In this document: positions 6,364 to 13,132 of the stretch, one piece after another | Layout: the number at the start of each line of letters is the position of its first letter | Numbering within the stretch: the first letter of the stretch is position 1 | NCBI GenBank assembly: GCA_007131745.1 | Contig: SLPX01000173.1 | Coordinates: 1 to 13,952, forward strand | Source of the DNA: Myxococcales bacterium | Lineage (GTDB): Bacteria; Myxococcota; Polyangia; HGW-17; SLPX01 | DNA: 13,952 nt | Reading direction: 5' to 3' | The notes under the pieces: model-generated | Seen by the model: only the letters and a program-made list of their open reading frames with translations | What the model was told of the DNA's origin: nothing | The model's database searches: none | Made by a program: the position numbers and the translations under genes

Positions 6364-7276
6364 GCTGTTCTTGGGCCGGAATTTTTACCCTTCCATATAC
6401 GGCCCGGTCCAGCCCGGCGAGATCCTGCCGGATTTCTACTTGTTCATATTTGCCTGTTTCTTCCATGAGAGTTTTGACTTTTACAGCCTGGTCCATAGCT
6501 GTTTCCATGATAAGCCGGCCTTCCGGCCTGATGATCTCCGGAGCACCGGCTACAAGCGGCCTTATGATCGCCAGTCCGTCATCACCCCCGGCCAGGGCGA
6601 TGTAGGGTTCATGCTTGATCACGTCGGGCTCGGCTTGGGGGCCGTTTTTCAACGCAATGTAAGGAGGATTCGAAACAACAAGATCGAACGTGTATTTTCC
6701 CCTGAGCGGTTCGATAAGTTCGCCCCAAACAAACTCGATCCGGGAACCGTGGCGGCGTGCATTTGCTTCGGCTGTTGCCAATGCTTTTGATGATATGTCG
6801 GTTGCCACTATTCGCGCGTCTTTTCGTTCTTTTGCTAATGCTATTGCAATGCACCCCGAACCGGTGCCGATATCTGCAATGCTTGGATTTGCCAAGTTCT
6901 TCAACAGTTCAAGAGCTATTTCCACTAGTAATTCGGTTTCAGGCCTTGGAATCAATACATCCGGATTGACTTCAAAATCGAGCGACCAAAATTCACGATG
7001 GCCCACGAGGTAGGCCGTGGGTTGACCGGAGATCCGCTTTTTTACCAGCTCTCGATACCTTTTTCGCTCGTCTTCATCGAGCGGTTTTTGGTAATCCATG
7101 TAAATGGTCACCCTGTCGCATTTCAAGACCGAAGCCAACAAGATCTCTGCTTCCAAGCGGGGTGATTTCATGGATGATTCCTTGAAACGGTCCGTTGTCC
7201 ATACAAGAACATCCCCGACGGTCCATGTTTTTTTGTTCTCAGGATCCACAATGTTGGGGGGTCGCTTAGGAGTCAT
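6323..7276 (-). CDS. prmC: Release factor glutamine-N5 methyltransferase PrmC (HemK), 317 aa
   Basis: It methylates the glutamine of the GGQ motif in peptide chain release factors using S-adenosylmethionine. Residues about 18-95 are the family's helical N-terminal domain, ending in AYLVGHREFWSLDF (88-101). VLIPRPETE (107-115) leads into the Rossmann methyltransferase domain, with SAM-binding DIGTGSG (135-141), acidic D160, and the substrate-glutamine motif NPPY (203-206). The end, GLDRAVYGRV plus a basic tail, is as usual for the family, apart from a slightly long C-terminus that overlaps the convergent lipoprotein gene by 41 nt. The start at 7276 has no strong Shine-Dalgarno site, but the N-terminus aligns with the usual length. 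It is last in the minus-strand cluster, 68 nt after amrS. The usual partner prfA is not here. Confidence 0.93.
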   Translation of the reverse strand: MTPKRPPNIVDPENKKTWTVGDVLVWTTDRFKESSMKSPRLEAEILLASVLKCDRVTIYMDYQKPLDEDERKRYRELVKKRISGQPTAYLVGHREFWSLDFEVNPDVLIPRPETELLVEIALELLKNLANPSIADIGTGSGCIAIALAKERKDARIVATDISSKALATAEANARRHGSRIEFVWGELIEPLRGKYTFDLVVSNPPYIALKNGPQAEPDVIKHEPYIALAGGDDGLAIIRPLVAGAPEIIRPEGRLIMETAMDQAVKVKTLMEETGKYEQVEIRQDLAGLDRAVYGRVKIPAQEQPKYTRAGRPGSHS

Positions 7277-7344
7277 GGAGTCAACAATCTTTCAACTGAA
7301 TACATATTCACGATTGCCCGGTGGCGGAATTGTTTTCCAGCCGC

Positions 7345-8385
7345 TCAAGGCAAGCCCCTACCGGCGATTGATTCTCCGCAGTGTGAGCACTTGCCGTTCT
7401 TGATGTACAAATCACGAATGCTGAATCCATACCTGCTTATTATGACTTTCCCGCAGGAAGGGCAAAAGGTGGATTCGTTTTCATCGCCCCATAGATTGCC
7501 CGTATATACGTATCGGATGCCCGCTGCCTTTCCGATTTCGTAAGCTTTTTTGAGTGCCGAGGCCGGTGTCGGCCGTACATCGGGAAGCTTGTACGATGGG
7601 TGAAAACGGCTTACGTGCCAGGGTATGTCGCGACTTGTTTCAGCGAGAAACCTTGCTATGTCGCGGAGGGCGGAGTCGTTGTCGTTATACCCCGGGATGA
7701 CAAGGGTTGTGGCTTCTATCCAAATGGATCGTGAGTGCATCTTGCGGATGTTGTCTAGAACCGGTTGTGCGTGCGCGCCGGTAAGCTTTTTCATTACTGT
7801 TTCGTCCGCGCTTTTGATGTCCACGTTTGCAGCGTGAAGGTGTTCACCCATGAAGTCCAGGGCTTCCGGGGTCATGTAGCCGTTTGTTACGAAAACGTTT
7901 TTCAACCCCGCGTTATTCGCAGCGATTGCGGTGTCCCTTGCATATTCAAGAAAAATGGTTGGTTCGGTATAGGTATACGAAATGGTTGCGCATCTTTGAG
8001 ATTGCGCCAGATCCGCGATTTCTTCAGGAGGAAAATAGTTTCCGGGAAGATCCATTCCGGGGTTGTTAATAGGCCATTGGGAAATGGCATGGTTCTGGCA
8101 GTTCAGGCATCTTAAATTGCAGCCTGCAGTTGCAATGGAGAAGCTCAATGTTCCGGGATGGAAATGAAAGAGGGGTTTTTTTTCAATGGGGTCCTTGTTA
8201 GCGGAGATCAATTTCCCGTAGTTGAGTGAATACAGTACTCCCGACCTGTTTTCCCGGACACCGCAAAGCCCCCTTCGACCTTCGTGCACCAGGCACCGGT
8301 GATGGCAAAGAAAACACCGTGTCCTGTCCTTCCGCTCTTTGCTCCACAATTCCGCTTTTCTCGGTTGGCATTCGTTTGAGTTCAT
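7345..8385 (-). CDS. amrS: AmmeMemoRadiSam-system radical SAM enzyme, 346 aa
   Basis: A radical S-adenosylmethionine enzyme of the COG1180 (PflA-like) group, in the subfamily that co-occurs with Memo-like and AMMECR1 proteins. The [4Fe-4S] cluster motif is C89-x3-C93-x2-C96 (CNLRCLNCQNHAISQ). An N-terminal Cys set, C24-x2-C27-x3-C31-x9-C41, and the string DPIEKKPLFHFHPG (65-78) are subfamily hallmarks. A C-terminal zinc-ribbon-like pair follows, C308-x2-C311 and C333-x2-C336. The substrate of this family was not known to me; protein or small-molecule modification has been proposed. Neither Memo nor AMMECR1 genes are in the window. It lies 71 nt after the Cys-rich lipoprotein and 68 nt before prmC on the same strand. 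The start codon lacks a clear Shine-Dalgarno site. The cluster implies oxygen sensitivity. Confidence 0.92.
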   Translation of the reverse strand: MNSNECQPRKAELWSKERKDRTRCFLCHHRCLVHEGRRGLCGVRENRSGVLYSLNYGKLISANKDPIEKKPLFHFHPGTLSFSIATAGCNLRCLNCQNHAISQWPINNPGMDLPGNYFPPEEIADLAQSQRCATISYTYTEPTIFLEYARDTAIAANNAGLKNVFVTNGYMTPEALDFMGEHLHAANVDIKSADETVMKKLTGAHAQPVLDNIRKMHSRSIWIEATTLVIPGYNDNDSALRDIARFLAETSRDIPWHVSRFHPSYKLPDVRPTPASALKKAYEIGKAAGIRYVYTGNLWGDENESTFCPSCGKVIISRYGFSIRDLYIKNGKCSHCGESIAGRGLP

Positions 8386-8456
8386 GACAAAACTCTACAC
8401 AAGAAGCCGCGGGTTTCAAGCGAATCCTGGAACAAGGTAAGGTTTGAACAGGATCC

Positions 8457-9362
8457 TCATTTCTCACACAATGGTTTAACCTTTTCGATTAAATCATCGA
8501 TTTTCGGGTCTTTGACTTCGTACTTTTTCACGGCATTGTAAATCGTCTTCACTTGATAAGGGCAAAACCGTTTCATTTGCGGAATCTCACGCTCGATAAT
8601 CGCCGCACCCAGGTCGATGTAACAAGCCCTGATGACCTTTTCCTTCATCTTTTCCGCAAACTCTGTTCCCGCTGCTTCTATACGTTTGAGGCTGAATTCG
8701 CAATTGAATGGGACTGTTTTTGCCTCTTTTAGCGCTTCTCCCGCCTTTTCTACAGCTTCATGCGAATGACCTGCGATATCAAGGTTTTGGCAAATACCTT
8801 CAGCTTCTTTTACTTTTTCTCCTCCGATTTCCTTGGCAGCGGCTTTGAGTTCTGAACAAACACGGAACCGCGCTTCATCGACACCACCATCATCGAGCAT
8901 TTTGGCAGCCTGATTCTTGATTTGATCGTAGGACGAAGCGGCGATTTCGTTGCACTTGGTTTTAAGAGCGTCTGTGAGGATTTCTTTGCTGTACCTGCAT
9001 ATCATGAGAGCCTGTCCATATTTCTCTTCTTTGAGCGCATCATCTATACGCTGTTCGGTGTCTGCTATGCGGGCTTTCCGCACAGCTTCGTCCAGGCATT
9101 TTTTGAATTTAACGCAGTTCGAATGCTTTGAGCACGCTATCTGCTCTTTCACCCGGGGTCTGTTTTTGCGCTTGTTGCACATCTCCAGGAACCGTTCTTC
9201 TTCAATCGAAAAATCTTCTTCGCATTTGTTCAACCTCCTGTATAGAAGCTTGCAGCTTGGAGTGCCTGAACAACCTGTGCCGAGCAACAGAAAAGTAATT
9301 GCCGAGATCGCCATACACATTTTGATGGCATGTTGTCGTAATCTGCTCCAAATCGTAATCAT
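8457..9362 (-). CDS. Cys-rich helical lipoprotein, function unknown, 301 aa
   Basis: I do not recognise a family. Residues 1-30 form a lipoprotein signal (basic start, hydrophobic MAISAITFLLL, lipobox GTGC31), so the mature protein should be lipid-anchored in the cell envelope. The rest is charged and strongly helical by composition (many Lys, Glu, Ala; stretches such as KAGEALKEAKT), with no further membrane segment. It holds about 15 cysteines from C31 on, often in helices (SC, KCEEDF, MCNKRK, ACSKHSNC, KCLDEA, later single Cys every 20-40 residues), which suggests several disulfides. A repeat of helical hairpins pinned by disulfides is possible. GGAGGG (9368-9373, minus strand) supports the start. 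It sits between the aconitase-X gene (46 nt upstream) and amrS; what it does with them is unclear. Confidence 0.82.
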   Translation of the reverse strand: MITIWSRLRQHAIKMCMAISAITFLLLGTGCSGTPSCKLLYRRLNKCEEDFSIEEERFLEMCNKRKNRPRVKEQIACSKHSNCVKFKKCLDEAVRKARIADTEQRIDDALKEEKYGQALMICRYSKEILTDALKTKCNEIAASSYDQIKNQAAKMLDDGGVDEARFRVCSELKAAAKEIGGEKVKEAEGICQNLDIAGHSHEAVEKAGEALKEAKTVPFNCEFSLKRIEAAGTEFAEKMKEKVIRACYIDLGAAIIEREIPQMKRFCPYQVKTIYNAVKKYEVKDPKIDDLIEKVKPLCEK

Positions 9363-9367
9363 TGTTT

Positions 9368-9373
9368 CCCTCC
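9368..9373 (-). promoter_or_regulatory. Shine-Dalgarno site of the Cys-rich lipoprotein gene
   Basis: GGAGGG on the minus strand, 5 nt before the ATG at 9362. It is in the 46-nt gap after the aconitase-X stop codon, which supports independent translation within one transcript. Confidence 0.6.
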
Positions 9374-9408
9374 AAGATCGGTCCGGAATGAGCCCGGCTG
9401 TTTTGCGC

Positions 9409-10659
9409 TCAATCGGGGTTACATGCTTTTTCGATGCAAATATGAGCCGGCGCTGTAAGGACCTTCAAACCGTTGTGTCCCCTGCCGTAATAGCAGCCTT
9501 TCGCCGAATCAGTCATTACGCTTTTAAAACGTCCTTTCAAGGGAGCCACCGCAAAGCACGTATCGCACAGTACATTTACACCACTCGTTTCAAGCCGAGA
9601 GAGAAAGCCACCACTCCGGGCTGATTCGTAGACAGCGCGGGACGTGCAAATCCAAAAAGGAATCTTGACCCGCCGGCCTTCCAGAAGGTGTGCCGCTTCC
9701 GCAATCTCGTCAAGTGTAGCATGGGGACACCCCAAACATACGAAATCCGGCCGTTTTACCGAGTCACTCAGTTTCTTGGATGTTTCCAAATACTCGGCTT
9801 CGCCGAACGTAAGCTTTTTTCGGGGAATCCGAACGGCTTCCGCCTCGGGTGTGATGTTTTCAGCATGGAACATCGGCGATCCACCGAATGTCGGCAATGC
9901 TGCGCTCAATGCTTTCAAACATCCGATGTCCCTGTTGTGCTCGCCCTTGACCGCTCGAACATACGGAAGGCCGCCCGGCGCATGGACGCCGATGAAGGCG
10001 CCGAGCAGCCCCCAATCATATGGTGTCTTCATATCCCGTGATACATCAACCCGAATGGTGGGTTGCCGGTGTTCATCCAGGTGGAGACCCCAGCGGGGAG
10101 TTCGCCCCGTGATCGCCGCGGCGAGCGCTCCGGGGCCGCCCTCTCGGTTGGTCCGGGCCCCAAGGGCTGAATTGGCGAAAGTCACGGCCGAGGATTCAGC
10201 CCATGCGATGGATTCGCGAAAACCGGGCAAATTGCCGGCCAGGTACGGCGTGCATGTGCAGGCGGGGATAAGGCCCATGGATACATATGCATCTACAACT
10301 GCGAGCTGCTTTTCCGCGAAAGATTCCGGAATCGATTGCTCGCGCCAATGTCTGAGATCCATGCCGGCCGGATTGATCGTGGCCGAGTAGACGGATGTGT
10401 GCCCGTGTTCGGCCCATTCCTGGAGAAACTCCAGACCCGCGTCGCCGAGGTTGTGGTAGGAAACTCCCGAAACCTGGACGGATCTGACTTCCACGAAATC
10501 CACCGCTCCGTGTATCTTAGCCAATCCGAGTTGCAACTTCATTGCTTTCGCTGCAGTCGGACCTTTTTCACCCTGCAGAATACTCTTTTCTTGCGAAGTG
10601 AGTTTGACATTAGGGTTGTTTGCACTGCCCATAAAAGTGGTCCTGTTGTTTGGGCACAT
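9409..10659 (-). CDS. Aconitase X large subunit, probable phosphomevalonate dehydratase, 416 aa
   Basis: This is the catalytic subunit of the AcnX family, Fe-S dehydratases that act on mevalonate 5-phosphate in archaea or on cis-3-hydroxyproline in some bacteria. Family features run in order: KLTSQEKSILQGEKG (19-33), C134-T-C136-T-P-Y, FANSALGARTNREGG (161-175), GC311PH, and CDTC368F; Cys in the last three Cys-bearing motifs are the expected cluster ligands. Length fits a large subunit alone, without the ~130-residue swivel domain. The gene follows the UbiD-family gene by 24 nt, and that pairing favours the mevalonate role: 5-phosphomevalonate to trans-anhydromevalonate 5-phosphate. The start is uncertain: ATG 10632 has an AGGA 8 nt upstream and begins just before the conserved region, while 10659 has only GGA. 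Cytoplasmic, probably oxygen sensitive. Confidence 0.88.
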   Translation of the reverse strand: MCPNNRTTFMGSANNPNVKLTSQEKSILQGEKGPTAAKAMKLQLGLAKIHGAVDFVEVRSVQVSGVSYHNLGDAGLEFLQEWAEHGHTSVYSATINPAGMDLRHWREQSIPESFAEKQLAVVDAYVSMGLIPACTCTPYLAGNLPGFRESIAWAESSAVTFANSALGARTNREGGPGALAAAITGRTPRWGLHLDEHRQPTIRVDVSRDMKTPYDWGLLGAFIGVHAPGGLPYVRAVKGEHNRDIGCLKALSAALPTFGGSPMFHAENITPEAEAVRIPRKKLTFGEAEYLETSKKLSDSVKRPDFVCLGCPHATLDEIAEAAHLLEGRRVKIPFWICTSRAVYESARSGGFLSRLETSGVNVLCDTCFAVAPLKGRFKSVMTDSAKGCYYGRGHNGLKVLTAPAHICIEKACNPD

Positions 10660-10683
10660 CCATTTCCATAGCGGCCCAGGTGT

Positions 10684-12054
10684 TCAGTTTGTGGAACCGG
10701 GCTTTTGGGATCCCTTGGGCACAAAAAGCTCGGCCCTCACAAACTCCGTATCTCTGCCACGGGGCTTTGTAGCGTCTATTATCCATTTGCTCGTGGTTTC
10801 GTCCCGCAAATTTCGGCTGGGGTCCAATGTGGAACCCGACGCGCTCTTTATGATTGTAATGTCGCGATGGGGTTGAACCCGGGTGGATTCAGCCCATTCA
10901 ACATCAGCGGACGAGTGAATGTCTATGTCGTCATCCACGATTGTAACCTTTTTGAGAGATGCGTGCGCGCCCAGAGCGGCCAACCCGATATTGACACCCT
11001 GTCCTGGAGCGGGTGCGTTTACACTGATTACTGCGTGGAGCCACGAACAACCACCCTCTGTCAGGCGAACCTCTCGAACTCCCGGATTTAACGAGCGGGC
11101 GGCCTGGAGAATGGAAGGCTCACGGGGGAGACCCATGAGGATTTTGTGCTCAGGACCCCCGGGAAGTATCGAATGATAAAGCGGACGCTGTCTCATCCAC
11201 AAGGTTTCCACTTCCAAAAGGGGTTGTTTTCTTACCGTGTCGTATGTTCCGGTGAGATCCACGAACGGACCCTCGTCTGCGAGGTCACCGGTGAAGCGGC
11301 CGGTAAAAACCACATGGCTGTGAGCTGGAACGAACAGTCCTGGAGACACCTCACATACTTCCAGTGTCCCCCCCATGAGAGCAGCGGCCACCGCGAGTTC
11401 GTTCATGTCCGGAGCCCCGGATATCGCGGCCGCCAGAAGCACCGCTGGGTGTACACCGCAAAAACCGGCGATTTTAGTATTGTTCCCGGTTTCTTGAAGT
11501 ATACGGTGAAGATGTCGCTTGACCACCCGAACGGCAAAGCGGTTTTTTTCAAGGTGCATCATGCGATGAAATGAAAGATTGAGACCATCTCGGGGTGAGC
11601 GTCCGGCGACAACAAAAGCCGTGCAATAAGCTCCTCCGTCCCCAGGGTAAAAACGTCCCACCGGAAGAACTTCCTGTATATCCGGGTTGTCTACGCGGTT
11701 TTCCGAAAAACCGGCGTGCTTTGCATCGACCTGTACCAATTCGCCTGGATTTCTTTGAGCGTTTTCCATGGCCCAAGGTATTTCCGAAGTTTCCACTCCG
11801 AGCGAGAGAGCCACACGCTTTCTTGTCGAAACAAGACCCGACACCACCATGCCTGGAAAACCCTTCGCTTTTACCAGGCGCAAAGCATTTGCCGGTGCTT
11901 TTGCCAATTCAGTGGTCAATTCAAGCTCAGGGTCGGTATTCGAGTCTAATCTTTCCACACCTCCATCCACACCCCCAACCACCCCCTCCAACCCCTCTAC
12001 TGCAGCTATGAAAGATTCAAGTTCGTTTGACGATGCTTTTTCGTTAACAGACAT
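10684..12054 (-). CDS. UbiD-family decarboxylase, probable anhydromevalonate-phosphate decarboxylase, 456 aa
   Basis: A UbiD-family (de)carboxylase, expected to use prenylated FMN. Signature parts, numbered from ATG 12054: LNLSFHR164MM with the catalytic-type Arg; GVHPAVLLAAAI (200-211); VPAHSHVV; E261GPFVD266LTGTY, whose acidic pair matches the Glu/Glu spacing of fungal Fdc1 with Asp in the second place; and VDDDIDI (373-379) with DVEWA just after. Next to aconitase X this suggests decarboxylation of trans-anhydromevalonate 5-phosphate to isopentenyl phosphate, as in the archaeal modified mevalonate pathway; other UbiD substrates cannot be excluded. Residues about 20-33 hold a Gly/Val-rich insert. 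The start is unclear: a TTG at 12075 would add seven residues, and neither start has a convincing Shine-Dalgarno site. No ubiX is in the window. Confidence 0.88.
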   Translation of the reverse strand: MSVNEKASSNELESFIAAVEGLEGVVGGVDGGVERLDSNTDPELELTTELAKAPANALRLVKAKGFPGMVVSGLVSTRKRVALSLGVETSEIPWAMENAQRNPGELVQVDAKHAGFSENRVDNPDIQEVLPVGRFYPGDGGAYCTAFVVAGRSPRDGLNLSFHRMMHLEKNRFAVRVVKRHLHRILQETGNNTKIAGFCGVHPAVLLAAAISGAPDMNELAVAAALMGGTLEVCEVSPGLFVPAHSHVVFTGRFTGDLADEGPFVDLTGTYDTVRKQPLLEVETLWMRQRPLYHSILPGGPEHKILMGLPREPSILQAARSLNPGVREVRLTEGGCSWLHAVISVNAPAPGQGVNIGLAALGAHASLKKVTIVDDDIDIHSSADVEWAESTRVQPHRDITIIKSASGSTLDPSRNLRDETTSKWIIDATKPRGRDTEFVRAELFVPKGSQKPGSTN

Positions 12055-12135
12055 AAAACTATGGCTTTCTGACAAAATGGTTTTTTCTCGCTCATCTCCT
12101 TGTTGCGATCTTGCAACTCATTACCGAGCCGTCAA

Positions 12136-12163
12136 ACAATACTAAATAAGACCTCGGTGACAA
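12136..12163 (-). promoter_or_regulatory. Sigma70-like promoter candidate for the UbiD/AcnX cluster
   Basis: On the minus strand TTGTCA, 16 nt, TATTGT. The -35 matches consensus at five of six positions and the -10 at four of six. It would start transcription roughly 60-80 nt before the first gene, with the GTTGC/GCAAC inverted repeat in the leader. Confidence 0.3.
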
Positions 12164-12203
12164 GACTCAAGTGACCGAACCTGAGACAACAACTGGAACA
12201 CCA

Positions 12204-12232
12204 TTGATCTCTTGCGCCGATGAATTTATAAA
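12204..12232 (+). promoter_or_regulatory. Sigma70-like promoter candidate for the GAF gene
   Basis: TTGATC (12204-12209), 17 nt, TATAAA (12227-12232): four of six and five of six consensus positions at the ideal spacing. It would give a leader of about 140 nt before the ATG at 12378. Confidence 0.4.
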
Positions 12233-12365
12233 CAGCCGAATCGGAATAGAATGCTTTGTGGATTTTTTGGAGAATTATTTAGAGCCTTTGCATCCCGGAC
12301 TCTTTTTTTGAGAGGGTTTGGATCCGTTGGCTGTAGGTTGTGTCACGAATGATATGTGATGATAC

Positions 12366-12371
12366 GGGAGG
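12366..12371 (+). promoter_or_regulatory. Shine-Dalgarno site of the GAF gene
   Basis: GGGAGG lies 6 nt before the ATG at 12378 and fixes that start. Confidence 0.65.
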
Positions 12372-12377
12372 TTATTC

Positions 12378-12932
12378 ATGGGTGATTTAGCTGTCTTTGA
12401 AGCTTCAAAACATCTTTTGAGTAATGGATTTGGAACGAAGTCGGTTTGCGAAGCACTGAGAATTGTGGGTGAAGGCCTGGGAGTTGACCGGGTATATATT
12501 TTCGAAGACAGCATCCACGAAGGGAAGAGGGTAGCCAGCCAGCGGTTTGAATGGAGCAAGAGTGACATCGAGCCGCAGATTGACAATCCTGAACTGCAAA
12601 ATGTTCCTTACTCGGAAGTCATTCCTCATTGGGGAATAGCCTTTGATCGCGGTGATGTGGTAAGCGGGCTTGTCAGAACCTTTCCTTCCCCAACCAAAGA
12701 AGTGCTGGAAGCGCAGTCAATCATTTCTTTGCTGGTGTGCCCGATCTACATCAATAAAGCTTGTTGGGGATTTGTCGGCTTTGACGACTGCTCCACCGAG
12801 CGCATTTGGCCGCAGGAGCTGGTGGCTGCACTGCAAATGCTCGCCAACAGTCTCGCTGCTTCGCTTAGGCATAACAAGACAAAAGAAACCCTTGAAAAGT
12901 CACGTCTTCTGTTGAGAGGATTGTCGGAGTGA
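12378..12932 (+). CDS. Standalone GAF-domain protein, 184 aa
   Basis: The protein is almost entirely one GAF domain (about residues 10-160), a fold that binds small ligands or mediates dimerisation in signalling proteins. Visible parts are the N-terminal helix with ALRIVGEGLGVDRVYIFE, the central strand region ending in ISLLVCPIYINKACWGFVGFDDC, and the final helix ELVAALQMLANSLAASLRH. A short charged helix (KTKETLEKSRLLL) follows, of the kind that normally leads into a histidine kinase, PAS or GGDEF module, but the frame stops at SE and nothing downstream to 13132 codes for such a module. It may be a complete single-domain sensor or a remnant of a larger kinase. It has its own promoter candidate and Shine-Dalgarno site. 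The bound ligand is unknown, and a link with the orphan response regulator 11 kb away is only conjecture. Confidence 0.8.
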   Translation: MGDLAVFEASKHLLSNGFGTKSVCEALRIVGEGLGVDRVYIFEDSIHEGKRVASQRFEWSKSDIEPQIDNPELQNVPYSEVIPHWGIAFDRGDVVSGLVRTFPSPTKEVLEAQSIISLLVCPIYINKACWGFVGFDDCSTERIWPQELVAALQMLANSLAASLRHNKTKETLEKSRLLLRGLSE

Positions 12933-13036
12933 GTTGGATATAAAACCAATTTCGAGCTTTGTTTCCAGGTGTCGGGTCTCCGCATCGCACATAGGGCGGA
13001 AGATACTCATCCATGGGCTTCCTAACCAGACCGTCC

Positions 13037-13063
13037 GGATAGGCGTTGCAAGCTTGCCTATCC
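13037..13063. terminator. Perfect 8-bp stem-loop between convergent genes
   Basis: GGATAGGC and GCCTATCC are exact inverted repeats around an 11-nt loop that itself contains GCAAGCTTGC. It sits in the 200-nt gap between the GAF gene and the convergent barrel gene. Neither strand has a proper T-run right after the stem, so it may be a bidirectional terminator of unusual form or another RNA/DNA structure. Confidence 0.4.
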
Positions 13064-13132
13064 AATAAAAACGTGAATATGAGGTCCTGGAAGTTCCGGC
13101 ACAGTTATTTGATATGTCTTCAAATGAGGGTT

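Larger units (their letters stand above)
12055..12377. other. Divergent intergenic region
   Basis: This 323-nt gap separates the UbiD-family gene (-) from the GAF gene (+). It holds one promoter candidate on each strand, a GTTGC-6 nt-GCAAC inverted repeat at 12102-12117 that could be an operator for the minus-strand cluster, and a T-run at 12302-12309. No coding sequence or RNA gene was seen. Confidence 0.6.

Noticed and set aside
8424..8454. ATCCTG / CAGGAT inverted repeat between the Cys-rich lipoprotein and amrS
   Set aside because: Only 6 bp with an ~19-nt loop and no T-run; too weak to call a terminator or attenuator.
9644..10390. 248-codon plus-strand open frame opposite the aconitase-X gene
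   Set aside because: The opposite strand carries clear AcnX motifs; this product is Pro/Ser/Arg-rich with no recognisable domain.
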